DNA of 64,000 bases from Candidatus Peregrinibacteria bacterium CG1_02_54_53 (GCA_001872575.1 MNWP01000020.1:72747-136746), one strand, 5' to 3'. Shown: positions 26,996 to 37,219, counted from the stretch's first letter. The notes: generated by a model not told the origin, from the letters alone. Numbers and translations are program-made.

Positions 26996-28945
26996 ATGGA
27001 CGTTACGGTCCAGACAGGCGTGACTAAATCGACGAAAGGGGTGACCCTCGTCGCTCTTTCATTTGTCTCTTCTCTCAAGGAGCAGGTGTGTCTATTGCTG
27101 GAGATCGAAGCCGATACTTCCGAAGCACGAACAACGGAGAAAGAGTGTATTACTATTGTTGAACACGCACTTCTCGAGACAGAAGGCAGCCCTGCCGAGC
27201 GGTTGGATGGCACCCTGAAAGAACTTAACGGACTCCTGAAAGGGCTGATTCTTTCAAGGGCAATTGAGGGGGTTCATGCCATTGTGGCAATCGTGGATCG
27301 CGATATGGTTCTTCATGTTTCGCATGCGGGCAGTGCAGAGGCATACATTGTGCGTGCCGGTGCTGCGAGCCAGATCACGGAGTACACACGCGGCAAACCG
27401 GTTCCTGCCTTTGTGCACATCGCGAGTGGCCGCCTTGAGGCGCGTGATTCCGCGGTGTTTTCAACCCAGCGACTTCTGCGCGCGGTCACACCGGCGCAAT
27501 TGGCGCAACACGCCCAGCGCGGCGATCAATTGCTCGATGAACTTGTTAACACACTCGAGGCAGAGCGTGAACATGCAGCGCTCAGCGTTTTTCACGCAAG
27601 CGGTGGGCAAATGAAAATCGGAGAAACCCCGTCCCGCCCGAAGGGTCGTGCGCTCACACCGCGTCGTGATCGCCGAGGCCGAACCCATATAGGCATGGCG
27701 ATTGTTGCAAAAATTGGCGAGCGTAGTCGTTCCCTTGTTTCTCTTGGGTTCTTCCAGCGTCTATGGGAGAAGGTCGTCGATTGGGCCACAAAGTTCTTTG
27801 CAGACCTCAGAAGTCCGAAGCGTAAACGCCGCGCACACCTGTTCATTGTTGCCGGCGCACTGGCCGTCTTCATTCTGCTGTGGGCGGTCGTCAATCTCTC
27901 GACATCTTCGGAGCGGGGCAAAACAAAAGCGGAACTCACGCAGTTGATGGAGCAAATTGATCAGGAGATTCGTACGGCAGAGAATCGCCAGTTGAGTGGG
28001 GATGTCGATGGGGCCAATCTCGTCCTTGAACGTGCTCAGGAGGAGGCGCAGCAGGTGATGAACAATGACAGCGGCCTCTTCCGCCGCGAAGCACTGGACC
28101 TCCTGGATCGTATCCGTACCAAGAAAGAAGAGATCAATCACATCGTACGTCTGTCTCCGCGCCTTGTTGTGAATGCTTCGGCGAAGGGCGCGGATATTTC
28201 TCTTCTGGGAATGGTAGGCTTAACCGACGGGGAATTTGCATTGTACGACAAGCAGAATCTCTATCGTGTTCTGCTCAATTCCATCGACGATCCACAGAAA
28301 ATCACCACGCAGGAAACCATCGCCGATGCATCGGGGTTTGCACGCTATCAGACGATCGTCTTCCAGACATCGACTAACGGTATTATCGAAACGATCGGCG
28401 GACAGCCCACGACCATGAAGACCGAAGACCCTGCGGGCTGGATCAGTGGCAAAGACGTGAAGACATACTTGCGATATCTCTACATTCTCTCACCCGAGAA
28501 CAATCAGATTTACAAGTATGAACGCCTCAGCAATCGCTATGCAGCGCCCTCGGAGTACAATGTCAATGGCAAGGTGGAAGGAGCTCTCGATATGGCGATC
28601 GACGGCCCTGTTTTTGTCCTGAAGAGGGGTGGCGAGGTGGTGAAGCTCTTCCGTGGCGAGACGCAACCTTTCACGGTGCGACATGCTCCCGAAGAGAAGA
28701 TTCTCTCAACGGCAACCAAAGTCTTCAAGGTGGCGGGAGGCAACATCTACTTTCTCGATCCCGTCGGAGCGCGCGTAATCGTTGCGACCGATGGCGGGGC
28801 AACGGGCGAATCCTCGTATAAGACGCAGTACGTGCTTGAAGGCGATCAAATCGGAACATTGCAGGATCTCTTCGTCGATGCCGACGAAGGGCATCTGTAT
28901 GTCTTGGATGAGAAGCGCCTGCACGTTGTGGATCTGGTGAAGTAG
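26996..28945 (+). CDS. Membrane protein with PP2C-like N-terminal domain and beta-propeller-like C-terminus
   Basis: 649 aa. Residues about 1-200 resemble a PP2C/SpoIIE-type phosphatase fold (VHAIVAIVDRDMVLHVSHAGSAEAYI), but the usual metal-binding DG motifs are not obvious, so activity is doubtful. A basic segment leads to one membrane helix (about 281-300, LFIVAGALAVFILLWAVVNL). A coiled coil follows (about 305-370), then an extracytoplasmic region with repeated beta-strand segments such as LYRVLLNSIDDPQKI, suggesting a propeller. It could link cytoplasmic signalling to the cell surface; exact role unknown. Confidence 0.75.
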   Translation: MDVTVQTGVTKSTKGVTLVALSFVSSLKEQVCLLLEIEADTSEARTTEKECITIVEHALLETEGSPAERLDGTLKELNGLLKGLILSRAIEGVHAIVAIVDRDMVLHVSHAGSAEAYIVRAGAASQITEYTRGKPVPAFVHIASGRLEARDSAVFSTQRLLRAVTPAQLAQHAQRGDQLLDELVNTLEAEREHAALSVFHASGGQMKIGETPSRPKGRALTPRRDRRGRTHIGMAIVAKIGERSRSLVSLGFFQRLWEKVVDWATKFFADLRSPKRKRRAHLFIVAGALAVFILLWAVVNLSTSSERGKTKAELTQLMEQIDQEIRTAENRQLSGDVDGANLVLERAQEEAQQVMNNDSGLFRREALDLLDRIRTKKEEINHIVRLSPRLVVNASAKGADISLLGMVGLTDGEFALYDKQNLYRVLLNSIDDPQKITTQETIADASGFARYQTIVFQTSTNGIIETIGGQPTTMKTEDPAGWISGKDVKTYLRYLYILSPENNQIYKYERLSNRYAAPSEYNVNGKVEGALDMAIDGPVFVLKRGGEVVKLFRGETQPFTVRHAPEEKILSTATKVFKVAGGNIYFLDPVGARVIVATDGGATGESSYKTQYVLEGDQIGTLQDLFVDADEGHLYVLDEKRLHVVDLVK

Positions 28946-29001
28946 ACGAAATCACCGGATGCTATTTCCTTGGGTTGCTTTCGCATTCACCATAGCTTCG
29001 T

Positions 29002-29385
29002 ATGCGGGTTCTCATCTTCGGAACATTCGATCGGCTGCATCCGGGTCATCGCTTCGTCCTCGACGAGGCGCAGAAGCGAGGCGACCTGACTGTGGTGGTG
29101 GCCCGTGACCGCACCGTGCAACGGTGCAAGGGTAAGCTCCCCGCACAATCAGAGGACGAACGGAAATCAGCCGTCAGCCAAATGATGCCGACGGCGCAGG
29201 TGATACTCGGTGATACCGACGACTACCTGCGGCCGGTGCGTGAGCTGGCCCCCGAACTCATCCTTCTCGGATACGATCAGACTCTACCCAAAGGGGTGCG
29301 CATGGAAGATCTGCCCTGCCCCTTCGAGCGCTTACCGGCGTTCCATCCGGAGCGGTTTAAGAGCAGTCTGCAGGGGTGCGGGTAA
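29002..29385 (+). CDS. Cytidylyltransferase-like nucleotidyltransferase
   Basis: 127 aa, small Rossmann-like protein. The GTFDRLHPGHRFVL motif (residues 7-20) carries the HxGH nucleotide-binding signature of the glycerol-3-phosphate cytidylyltransferase / archaeal-type FAD synthetase group, and the ISSTS-like end is replaced by KSSLQGCG. The substrate cannot be fixed from sequence; FMN adenylation or an activated polyol for envelope use are both possible. Confidence 0.85.
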   Translation: MRVLIFGTFDRLHPGHRFVLDEAQKRGDLTVVVARDRTVQRCKGKLPAQSEDERKSAVSQMMPTAQVILGDTDDYLRPVRELAPELILLGYDQTLPKGVRMEDLPCPFERLPAFHPERFKSSLQGCG

Positions 29386-29471
29386 TATTTCCTCTTTGTA
29401 CAGGCATCTTCGGGCCATGGAGGCTAAAGGCATTTTATGCTACAATAATGAGATTTCTTCGCCATACACTC

Positions 29472-30071
29472 ATGGATACCAACACCCAATCCAAACGCCC
29501 CTCTCTCATGAAGCAATTGCTCGGAGCCGTGAGCGGTGCAGCCATCGCACTCCTTTTGTATCAGGCATACAAGATCAGTGCACCGGTGATTACGGCCTGG
29601 CTCGTAGCGCCCCAGTCACAGATTGCCGCAGAGCACCCCGGATCAGTTCGCGTGAATGATGAAATTGGTGAATACCAATTCAACCGCATCGCCGCCCGAG
29701 CCAAAGAAATTTACGAGCGCTTTGCAGCCGAGCCCGGTCCGCAGGTTGCCGTTACTTCGGAAGGAATTGAAGTGGCGCAGCCTCTTACATCGAGCTCCAG
29801 CTCGATTGCGTATGTCGATATCAATGCCGTCATGCCTCAAGAAGTAGATGAAGCCGCTTCTTCTGCCGCGTCCGTTGAAATGGTTTCTTCATCTTCAGAA
29901 AAAATAGAAGCCGCCGATGCGGCCTCTTCTATGCGCGCACGTTCAGAGACGCAGATGCAGGCGAAGCTTGCAGGCGGAAATCTGCCAAGTTCCGGAATCG
30001 GCACGACGCTGGTTGCGGCGGCGGCATTTGGTGCGGCGATACTTACGCGCCAGAAGCGCAACACGCGCTGA
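29472..30071 (+). CDS. Surface protein with LPSSG sortase-like sorting signal
   Basis: 199 aa from ATG 29472; a TACAAT -10 box (29441-29446) makes the upstream in-frame ATG at 29448 unlikely. An N-terminal hydrophobic segment (about residues 16-31, LLGAVSGAAIALLLYQ) acts as signal or anchor. The middle is Ser/Ala/Glu-rich and disordered. The C-terminus is LPSSG, a 17-residue hydrophobic stretch and RQKRNTR, the order of a sortase substrate. It is followed by prepilin peptidase. Function unknown. Confidence 0.7.
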   Translation: MDTNTQSKRPSLMKQLLGAVSGAAIALLLYQAYKISAPVITAWLVAPQSQIAAEHPGSVRVNDEIGEYQFNRIAARAKEIYERFAAEPGPQVAVTSEGIEVAQPLTSSSSSIAYVDINAVMPQEVDEAASSAASVEMVSSSSEKIEAADAASSMRARSETQMQAKLAGGNLPSSGIGTTLVAAAAFGAAILTRQKRNTR

Positions 30072-30110
30072 GCTACCCGATAAGCCGGTAATCCGTTACA
30101 GTGGGGAGCA

Positions 30111-30866
30111 ATGGCGATGATCGATTATTCTTGGGTCGTGCTCTTCGCAGTGCTGGGGCTGGTTTTCGGGAGTTTCGGCACGGTGCTGATATGTCGCGTT
30201 CCTCTTCATAAGAACATCGGCGGGCGATCACATTGTCCGCAGTGCAGGCATGTGCTGTCGCCCATCGAGCTCGTCCCTCTTATGAGTTACATACTGCAGT
30301 GCGGCCGTTGTCGTCACTGTCATCGGACCATCAATGCACTGTATCCCGGTATCGAACTGTCATCGGCTCTGCTGTTTACCCTGGCTCTCTTTCTCGATCG
30401 ATCGCCTTTGCCGGCCCTGCTGCTTGCACTCGCACTGTGGTTGCTCCTTCTCATCGCGGTTATCGATATGCATACGCGCACTATTCACGACGTTCTTAAT
30501 TTTTCATTTGTGTTCCTCGCCGTTGCGTATGCGATTGCCATTGGTGAGTTTCAAGCAATCGGTGCCCTGCTCCTTGGCGGGTTTTTCGGGCTTCAATGGT
30601 TGCTGAGTCGTGGGCGATGGGTGGGGAGCGGAGATATTCTTCTCGGCGTCGGTATCGGCTTTCTATTGGGCTCTATGGCGCCAGCACTTCTCTGCCTGGG
30701 GCTTTCGTACGTACTCGGCGCCATTGTGGCGAGCTATCTTCTCGTCACACGCAAGGCCACATCGAAAAGCGCCGTGCCGTTTGGTCCGTTTTTGGCAATG
30801 TCCACACTGCTCACCGTTGTTTTCGGAGACCGCATCATTGCCGTTCTCATCCTCGGATTGTTCTGA
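30111..30866 (+). CDS. pilD: Prepilin peptidase (type IV leader peptidase)
   Basis: Cleaves and N-methylates type IV prepilins; membrane aspartyl protease A24, 251 aa with about eight hydrophobic helices. The cytoplasmic zinc-type loop with CPQC and CGRCRHC follows the first helix. The catalytic Asp residues are in AVIDMHTR (about residue 120) and the GSGD motif (about 170). Start 30111 has a TACAGT box 8 bases upstream; ATG 30117 is an alternative. Its substrates are the pilin-like proteins at 41-47 kb. Confidence 0.94.
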   Translation: MAMIDYSWVVLFAVLGLVFGSFGTVLICRVPLHKNIGGRSHCPQCRHVLSPIELVPLMSYILQCGRCRHCHRTINALYPGIELSSALLFTLALFLDRSPLPALLLALALWLLLLIAVIDMHTRTIHDVLNFSFVFLAVAYAIAIGEFQAIGALLLGGFFGLQWLLSRGRWVGSGDILLGVGIGFLLGSMAPALLCLGLSYVLGAIVASYLLVTRKATSKSAVPFGPFLAMSTLLTVVFGDRIIAVLILGLF

Positions 30867-30904
30867 GGCTTGTTCCGGCATGAGAATTCCCACACATAAA
30901 ATGA

Positions 30905-30938
30905 GGGCTCTCGCCCGACAGAAGTGGGGCAAGAGCCC
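30905..30938. repeat. Strong inverted repeat after pilD
   Basis: GGGCTCTCGCCC (30905-30916) and GGGCAAGAGCCC (30927-30938) pair with a single mismatch around a 10-base loop. It lies 39 bases after pilD. With no T-run it is not a standard terminator, but it may stop transcription or bind a protein. Nothing else is recognisable in the 266-base gap up to smpB. Confidence 0.5.
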
Positions 30939-31094
30939 GGTAAGTGCCATCGTTTGCACTATTCGCCCGGAAAACCGGAGCGCCGCCACCGAAATGAATG
31001 TCTCAGTGAGGAGCTTAGTGATGGCCCCCCTATCGTACAGAAAGTCGCCAGAATGTCAAGTTACGGTAACGTGGCATATTGTCGCAGAGGATCC

Positions 31095-31124
31095 ATTGGC
31101 GACATCTCATGCTTCGCGCATACT
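31095..31124 (+). promoter_or_regulatory. Promoter of smpB
   Basis: TTGGCG (31095-31100) and CATACT (31119-31124), 18 bases apart, end 8 bases before the smpB ATG, giving a near-leaderless mRNA. Confidence 0.45.
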
Positions 31125-31132
31125 CTTTCCCG

Positions 31133-31570
31133 ATGAAAGTCACTGCCGAGAACCGCCGGGCACGCTTCGATTACGAAATCGTCGAGACCCTGGAAGCCGG
31201 TATCATGCTGACCGGACCCGAAACCAAATCATGCCGACAGGGCAACGTCAATCTCGCAAGTTCGTACGTCACGTTTCGTGATGGAAAGCCATTTCTCATA
31301 AATGCCTCTGTTGCTGCCTATCAATTTGCCGCACATGCCCCGCACGAGGAGCGACGCGATCGTGCATTGCTGCTCAAAACAAAAGAGTTTCGCAGGCTCC
31401 AATCCTGGTCTGAAGAAAAAGGCTGCGCAGTCGTCCCTCTCGAGATTCGCGTCGGGAAATTTGTAAAAGTACTGTTGGGTGTGGGACGAGGACGCAAGAA
31501 AACCGACAAACGCCAGCGCATTAAAGAACGAGAAGTGGAGCGCAAGCTCAAGCAGACTGGGGATTACTGA
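31133..31570 (+). CDS. smpB: SsrA-binding protein SmpB
   Basis: Partner of tmRNA in trans-translation. 145 aa. Family features: ENRRARFDYEIVETLEAGI, the GPETKSCRQGNVNL motif and the basic C-terminal tail (RGRKKTDKRQRIKEREVERKLK) that enters the mRNA channel. ATG 31133 matches the family start; the frame is open further upstream. No tmRNA gene is in the window. The last 7 bases overlap the end of the convergent gene at 31564. Confidence 0.95.
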   Translation: MKVTAENRRARFDYEIVETLEAGIMLTGPETKSCRQGNVNLASSYVTFRDGKPFLINASVAAYQFAAHAPHEERRDRALLLKTKEFRRLQSWSEEKGCAVVPLEIRVGKFVKVLLGVGRGRKKTDKRQRIKEREVERKLKQTGDY

Positions 31571-32694
31571 GTATCACCGAGATGTCGCGAAAATTCCTGC
31601 GCCGAAAAGTAGCGGGCATCCCCTGCAAGGAAGGCAAGGCCCAGCGTGGGGTAATCACAGAGGGCAAGCTTGTGGCGTGCCATAGCTTCCCACCACACAC
31701 CAAAAAGAAGCTCGAGATCTGCGCAGACACGTTCTTCATCCTGCCCGTGTGCCTCGAGTGCGCTTGTAATTGTGAGTTGCTCCAGGAGAAAGCGCCTACT
31801 CTCAAATGAGTCTTGTGTATTCAACATCGCAGCAGAGAAGTACTCCTCGACAAGACCGGAAACAGGTCGATTCCAGTCTTGAATATATGTGCCAAGTTGT
31901 TCAAGTGCGCGAGGCGGCAAACTCGCATGCCACGCATCGGCGATCCAATCGATTGCCTGTCGTTGGTCATCAGTAGAGAATTCAGATTTGCCTTCAAGAA
32001 GCCTTTTCAGCCTCTGTCGTAGATCCAACGCGTAACGGATGCATTTGCCGGTTTTAAGTGAGAGTAAATGCGGCTGAGCTCGCTCGATCAGGCTACTGAT
32101 ACGACCTTGTGGTCCGCGTATATTCGTCTCTGGTCCAGCCAGATACCGCGCAAAACGCTTATCCACCATTGTGGGTTTGCGGTCGCTCACGCGGACAAGG
32201 GTGTCACTGGTGAGCTCCATCAGCCGACCCCGCTTCCAGTGGGGATTGCTGGGCGTTTCGGCGATGTACTCACCACGACTGAATACATGTATCAGGTCTC
32301 TGCGGGTTTTACTCAGACACTCATCGCGTGTCACTTTCTGTGTGTGCAGAGCAGCGGCATGCTGCGTAATACTATGTGAGAGATATCGCATGAGGTGATC
32401 TGCCTGCTTCAGTTCACCAGGTTTAATCGTTGCGGTGGGATGTGTATGGAGTTCCTGTTCCACAACATGGAGCAGGCATTTGCGCAAATCCTCGGCAAAG
32501 TCGGCGATGGTGAGTTCAGTACGATCACAATGCGGACGCAAGTGCCACGGGACGATCCATGGGTTGATGTAGGCGGTTGTATTCCCGGCTAACTGCAGTT
32601 GGATGACCTTATCCTGTTCTGCAATGCAGGAACGTAAAAAAACGGAGTCATACTCATCGTGCCGCTCGGGTATTACCTGAGGAGAACGCTCCAT
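31564..32694 (-). CDS. Hypothetical protein, 376 aa, family not recognised
   Basis: Soluble, mostly helical protein rich in His, Arg and Glu. No signal peptide, membrane segment, nucleotide-binding loop or zinc motif is evident. Start chosen at Met (32694), with an upstream alternative at 32706. Visible landmarks are a WIVPWHLRPH segment near residue 47 and a Trp-rich stretch near the C-terminus (LFGVWWEAMARH). It lies alone on the minus strand between smpB and recR, tail-to-tail with smpB by 7 bases and diverging from recR. Confidence 0.7.
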   Translation of the reverse strand: MERSPQVIPERHDEYDSVFLRSCIAEQDKVIQLQLAGNTTAYINPWIVPWHLRPHCDRTELTIADFAEDLRKCLLHVVEQELHTHPTATIKPGELKQADHLMRYLSHSITQHAAALHTQKVTRDECLSKTRRDLIHVFSRGEYIAETPSNPHWKRGRLMELTSDTLVRVSDRKPTMVDKRFARYLAGPETNIRGPQGRISSLIERAQPHLLSLKTGKCIRYALDLRQRLKRLLEGKSEFSTDDQRQAIDWIADAWHASLPPRALEQLGTYIQDWNRPVSGLVEEYFSAAMLNTQDSFESRRFLLEQLTITSALEAHGQDEERVCADLELLFGVWWEAMARHKLALCDYPTLGLAFLAGDARYFSAQEFSRHLGDTQ

Positions 32695-32787
32695 AGAGTG
32701 TATCACTCTAACAGCAGGCGCCGTTTCGACAAGGAATCAGATAGTTTCCTTTCGCACCATATCCTGCATCCTGCATACTGCTCTCAC

Positions 32788-33381
32788 ATGTCTCTTCTCC
32801 CTCCCCAAATCACCAGGGCCATCGAGGAATTTTCGAAGCTCCCCGGCATCGGGGCCAAGTCCGCCGAACGATTGACGTTTCACTTGCTGCGCAGCTCCAA
32901 GGCTTCGCCCGAAACACTGGGCAAGGCACTCACCGACCTTAAAATTGAACTGAAGTACTGCAAATGCTGTCAGATGGTGACGCTGCAGGAAGAGTGTTCC
33001 ATTTGCTCCGATTCCACTCGCGACCATGCAACGCTGTTGGTAGTCGAGAATCCTCTCGATGTGATCGCTTTCGAGCGTTCGGGATACAAAGGCGTCTATC
33101 ATGTTCTGCACGGAGTGCTCTCTCCTATCGATGGCATGGGGCCCGAACAGCTCAAGCTACGCGAGCTCGTTGAACGCTGCACGGACGGTATTGAAGAAGT
33201 GATTGTCGCCACTAATCCCGATGTGGAGGGCGAAGCAACGGCCAGCTTCATTCGTGAGCGCCTGAAAAACAACGTTGCAAAAATCACGCGTCTCGCACAC
33301 GGGCTACCCATGGGAGCGGATATTGAATTTGCGGATCAAGTGACGCTGAAAGAGGCGATTGAGGGTAGAAGAACTCTCTGA
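32788..33381 (+). CDS. recR: Recombination protein RecR
   Basis: Recombinational gap repair with RecF/RecO. 197 aa. N-terminal helix-hairpin-helix (FSKLPGIGAKSAERLTFHLL), the four-Cys zinc site (CKCCQ and CSIC, residues about 57-72), then a TOPRIM domain with VVENPLDV and the Walker B-like ATNPDVEGEATA, and the C-terminal RLAHGLPMGADIEFAD. ATG 32788 fits the family; a CATACT box ends 8 bases upstream. Ends 4 bases from the convergent purH. Confidence 0.96.
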   Translation: MSLLPPQITRAIEEFSKLPGIGAKSAERLTFHLLRSSKASPETLGKALTDLKIELKYCKCCQMVTLQEECSICSDSTRDHATLLVVENPLDVIAFERSGYKGVYHVLHGVLSPIDGMGPEQLKLRELVERCTDGIEEVIVATNPDVEGEATASFIRERLKNNVAKITRLAHGLPMGADIEFADQVTLKEAIEGRRTL

Positions 33382-33385
33382 TGGA

Positions 33386-34897
33386 TCAATGACGGAATCC
33401 CCGTACTCCGGTCGTCACCATCGGAATCTTCAGCTCATTTGCTTTGGCGATCACTTCTGCATCGCGCATCGATCCCCCCGGCTGGATGATGGCGGCGATC
33501 CCCTCTTTGGCTGCGGCTTCCACGCTATCGGGGAACGGGAAGAATGCATCACTGGCCATAACGGCACCTTTTGCTTTCTCGCCCGCTCGTCGAGCCGCGA
33601 TAATGGTCGAATCCACTCTGCTGGTCTGACCGGCGCCGATACCGACGGTACAGACATCCTTTACGAAGACGATGGCGTTTGATTTGGTATGTTTCACAAT
33701 TTTCCATGCAAAGAGGAGGTCACGAACCTGGTCCTTCGTCGGCTTGGTCTCCGTCGTACACGTGAGATCCTTCTCCGTCACCACGCGCGTGTCGAGGTTC
33801 TGCACGAGCATCCCCCCCAGCGCAGTACGGAAGGAGGCCACCTCCGCATTGGGTTTGAGACAATGGTTTTCGATCACGCGGATCTTCGATTTCTTTTTGA
33901 GCAGCTCCAAGGCGGCGGGTTCATAGCTGGGAGCGATGATGATTTCAACAAAGATTTTCTGCTCGATGATTTTTGCAATAACTCTCTCGGTACAGAGTCG
34001 ATTGAGAGCGATGATAACGCCGAAGGCCGAGAGACGATCGGCATCGTACGCACGCTGGAACGCTTCGGCAATATCACTGTGCGAAGCCGCGCCAGAGGGG
34101 TTGGCGTGTTTGATACAGGCGGCGGTCGGTTCCTCAAATTCACAGACGAGATTCCATGCGCCATCGGCATCGAGAATGTTGAGGTAACTCATCTGTTTTT
34201 CCTCCTGCAGAACCATCCAATCGGGCGGGCTACCCTTCAGCTCGTAGAAGGCGCCCCACTGGTGCGGGTTCTCGCCGTATCGCAGCTTCATGCGATTCGT
34301 GAGTGCGATACCTGTGTTCTCACCATCAGAGAGCGTGCGGGCAATGGCACAGTCGTAGGCTGCAGTGTGCAGAAAGACTTTCTGGGCAAGTCGTGTTCGC
34401 GTCTCGGGCTTCGTGTTCCCCTCCTTCAACTCTGTAAGTATCGACGGGTAGTCTTGCGGGTCGCAGAGAACGGTGACGCTCTCGGCATTCTTGGCTGCCG
34501 CCCTGAGCAGGCTGGGTCCACCGATGTCGATTTGCTCAATGACTTCTTCACTCGTGATGCCCGGTTTGGCCGCAGTTTCTTCAAACGGGTAGAGGTTTAC
34601 GCACACAAGATCGATCGGTTCAACCTTAAGCTTCTTCGCCTCGGCAACATGCTTCTGATCTTCACGCCGAAAGAGGAGCCCCCCAAAAATGAGCGGGTGC
34701 AATGTCTTGAGTCTGCCGTCGAAGCACTCGGGAAACCCCGTGACCTTCTCGACGGGTGTTACGGGAATATTGGCTTTCTCCAGGGTTTTCTGCGTCCCTC
34801 CGGTCGAGATGATTTCATATCCAAGTTCGATGAGCCCGCGGGCAAAATCCTCGATGCCGTGCTTGTCACTGACTGAGAGGAGGGCGCGTCGAATCAT
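33386..34897 (-). CDS. purH: Bifunctional AICAR transformylase / IMP cyclohydrolase
   Basis: Last two steps of purine synthesis. 503 aa. N-terminal MGS-like cyclohydrolase domain (LLSVSDKHGIEDFARGL, STGGTQKTLE, GFPECFDGRLKTLHP) and C-terminal transformylase domain (LRYGENPHQWGAFY, KHANPSGAA, and SNAIVFVKDVCTVGIGAGQTSRVDS). No other purine genes are in the window, so the cell may salvage AICAR or the rest lies elsewhere. The 243 bases between purH and hppA hold divergent promoters and a GACTGC/GCAGTC inverted repeat near 34967; nothing else is seen. Confidence 0.96.
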   Translation of the reverse strand: MIRRALLSVSDKHGIEDFARGLIELGYEIISTGGTQKTLEKANIPVTPVEKVTGFPECFDGRLKTLHPLIFGGLLFRREDQKHVAEAKKLKVEPIDLVCVNLYPFEETAAKPGITSEEVIEQIDIGGPSLLRAAAKNAESVTVLCDPQDYPSILTELKEGNTKPETRTRLAQKVFLHTAAYDCAIARTLSDGENTGIALTNRMKLRYGENPHQWGAFYELKGSPPDWMVLQEEKQMSYLNILDADGAWNLVCEFEEPTAACIKHANPSGAASHSDIAEAFQRAYDADRLSAFGVIIALNRLCTERVIAKIIEQKIFVEIIIAPSYEPAALELLKKKSKIRVIENHCLKPNAEVASFRTALGGMLVQNLDTRVVTEKDLTCTTETKPTKDQVRDLLFAWKIVKHTKSNAIVFVKDVCTVGIGAGQTSRVDSTIIAARRAGEKAKGAVMASDAFFPFPDSVEAAAKEGIAAIIQPGGSMRDAEVIAKANELKIPMVTTGVRGFRH

Positions 34898-35140
34898 GGG
34901 GAGAAAAGAGCGTACACAGTCTAGCGATGTCGCAAAGGGAAGCCAAGGGTTCTCGCTTAAAAAAGCGACTGCCGGCCGACCATACCAAAGTCCGCAGTCA
35001 GATGTATGACATCCTCATTCGCGTTTACAGAACCGATACCGGCTATCTGCGGCAGTGCGGGAAGTTCGTTGTGCTTGCATAGAGTGCTCGTTACAATGCG
35101 TGCGATTTTGCTTCAGTTCTCACGTATTCCCCCTTCTTTC

Positions 35141-37219
35141 ATGTCTGTGCCTCTCCTTCCGTATCTCTTTGCTGTTGTGGGTTGCGGCGTGCTCGCCGTG
35201 ATCGTCTCTATTGCTTTTTCCCGGATCATAGTCAGTAAGGATTCCGGCAACGAACGTATGCGCAGCATTGCGGCGCAGGTGCGTGCGGGGGCAATGGCAT
35301 TCCTCATGCGGGAATATAGAGTGATCGGCATATTCGTTGCAGTTGTTTCGGTTCTTCTCTACTTCTTCCTCGATACAGGAGTACAGGGATTGCGCGAAGG
35401 CGTCTTCAGTCTTCCGTTCATCGCATGCTCGTTTATTGTGGGTGCACTCTGTTCGGCGATTGCCGGATTCGTCGGTATGCGCACGGCAACGAATGCGAAT
35501 GTCCGCACGACGCAAGCAGCGACAATCAGTCTGAGCGGAGCCTTGAGAGTGGCGTTTCTCAGCGGCTCTGTGATGGGTCTCACGGTTGTAGGCATAGGAT
35601 TAATCGGTTTAGGAACGTTGCTCATTCTCTTTCTGACGGTCTTCGGACTCCCGTTGGGTGCGGCGATCCAGATTCTTACAGGATTCAGTTTCGGTGCCTC
35701 GTCCGTGGCGCTCTTTGCCCGCGTCGGAGGTGGCATCTACACAAAAGCGGCAGATGTTGGAGCGGATCTTGTCGGTAAAGTGGAGGCGGGTATTCCCGAG
35801 GATGATCCGCGCAACCCCGCGGTGATCGCAGACAACGTCGGAGATAACGTCGGAGACGTTGCAGGAATGGGCGCCGATCTTTTTGAGAGTTACGTCGGTT
35901 CGCTTGTCGCAGCCATGCTGATCGGTTTCGCGGTCAATTGGGGCGGTGATGCCAGTATGATGGCCGTACTCTTTCCGCTGCTTATCGCGGGCCTTGGCAT
36001 TGTGGCGAGCATCATCGGTTCGTTCGCAGTGCGCACGCGGGAGGGAGGTGAAAAAGTGCATGGCGCCATGCGCAACGGCACGCTGCTCGCTGCCGTTATT
36101 GTCATCGTTGGATCTTTTTTCATCGCGCGCATGATCCTGCCTTCCGATCGCGCGATGGGGGTGTTCATTGCACTGATCTCGGGTCTCGTTGTCGGCGTCA
36201 TCATCGGGCTTTTGACCGAGTACTACACATCGGCAAGCTATAAGCCGGTACAAAAACTGGCAGAGTCAGCGAAAACCGGTTCGGCGACTGTGATGATTTC
36301 AGGACTCGCGCTCGGCTATATATCCACGTGGTTGCCGATTGCATTCATCGCCCTTGCGATTCTCATCGCTCACTGGGGTGCCGGACTCTATGGCATTGCG
36401 ATCAGTGCGATTGGCATGCTTTCCACGCTTGGCATCACGCTCGCCGTTGATGCTTATGGACCGGTTGCAGACAATGCCGGCGGTATTGCAGAGATGTCGC
36501 ATCTTCCGAAGGAAGTACGCGAACGCACAGATGCGCTCGATAGCGCGGGCAATACAACGGCCGCAATCGGCAAGGGTTTTGCCATCGGCTCGGCGGCACT
36601 CACCACACTGGCGCTCTTCACGGCTTTCTCGCAAGCCACGGGAATTGAGGTGCTTAACCTCATGAATCCGCTCACCCTTATCGGTCTGCTCACCGGTGGC
36701 ACGATGGCGTTCGTTTTCTGTGCGCTTACCATGCAGGCCGTTGGCCGTGCCGCATTCTCGATAGTGGAAGAAGTGCGCAGACAGTTCAAAGAAACGCCGG
36801 GGCTCATGGAGGGAACGGCGCAGGGTGACAGTGCGCGGTGCGTGGATATCGCAACGGCTGCCGCCATTCGTGAGATGGTGATTCCCGGCATCCTCGCGAT
36901 TGCCGTACCCGTCCTGATCGGACTGATCTTTGGTGCCGAGGCTCTTGGAGGACTTCTTGCGGGATCTCTTGTCACGGGTGTGCTCATGGCCATTTCCATG
37001 GCGAACAGCGGTGGTGCCTGGGACAACGCGAAGAAGTACATCGAGTCCGGTCACTTGGGCGGAAAGGGCAGCGATGCGCACAAGGCCGCGATTGTCGGCG
37101 ATACGGTGGGCGATCCATTCAAAGATACTTCGGGTCCCTCGATCAATATTCTGATCAAACTGATGTCTATCGTCTCGCTCCTCACTGCGGGGTTGTACTC
37201 GACCGGAGCGATATTCTGA
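35141..37219 (+). CDS. hppA: Membrane-bound K+-dependent pyrophosphatase (ion pump)
   Basis: Couples PPi hydrolysis to H+ or Na+ export; a likely source of ion gradient. 692 aa with about 15-16 membrane helices. The catalytic loops [39 protein letters not shown] and the C-terminal [19 protein letters not shown] are intact. The segment [19 protein letters not shown] has Ala and Gly at the places that define the K+-dependent subtype (Lys and Thr in the K+-independent). Pumped ion not decided here. ATG 35141 chosen because codons before it do not look like membrane protein. Confidence 0.95.
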   Translation: MSVPLLPYLFAVVGCGVLAVIVSIAFSRIIVSKDSGNERMRSIAAQVRAGAMAFLMREYRVIGIFVAVVSVLLYFFLDTGVQGLREGVFSLPFIACSFIVGALCSAIAGFVGMRTATNANVRTTQAATISLSGALRVAFLSGSVMGLTVVGIGLIGLGTLLILFLTVFGLPLGAAIQILTGFSFGASSVALFARVGGGIYTKAADVGADLVGKVEAGIPEDDPRNPAVIADNVGDNVGDVAGMGADLFESYVGSLVAAMLIGFAVNWGGDASMMAVLFPLLIAGLGIVASIIGSFAVRTREGGEKVHGAMRNGTLLAAVIVIVGSFFIARMILPSDRAMGVFIALISGLVVGVIIGLLTEYYTSASYKPVQKLAESAKTGSATVMISGLALGYISTWLPIAFIALAILIAHWGAGLYGIAISAIGMLSTLGITLAVDAYGPVADNAGGIAEMSHLPKEVRERTDALDSAGNTTAAIGKGFAIGSAALTTLALFTAFSQATGIEVLNLMNPLTLIGLLTGGTMAFVFCALTMQAVGRAAFSIVEEVRRQFKETPGLMEGTAQGDSARCVDIATAAAIREMVIPGILAIAVPVLIGLIFGAEALGGLLAGSLVTGVLMAISMANSGGAWDNAKKYIESGHLGGKGSDAHKAAIVGDTVGDPFKDTSGPSINILIKLMSIVSLLTAGLYSTGAIF

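Noticed and set aside
30905-30938. Standard intrinsic terminator after pilD
   Set aside because: Stable stem but no following T-run; kept only as an inverted repeat.
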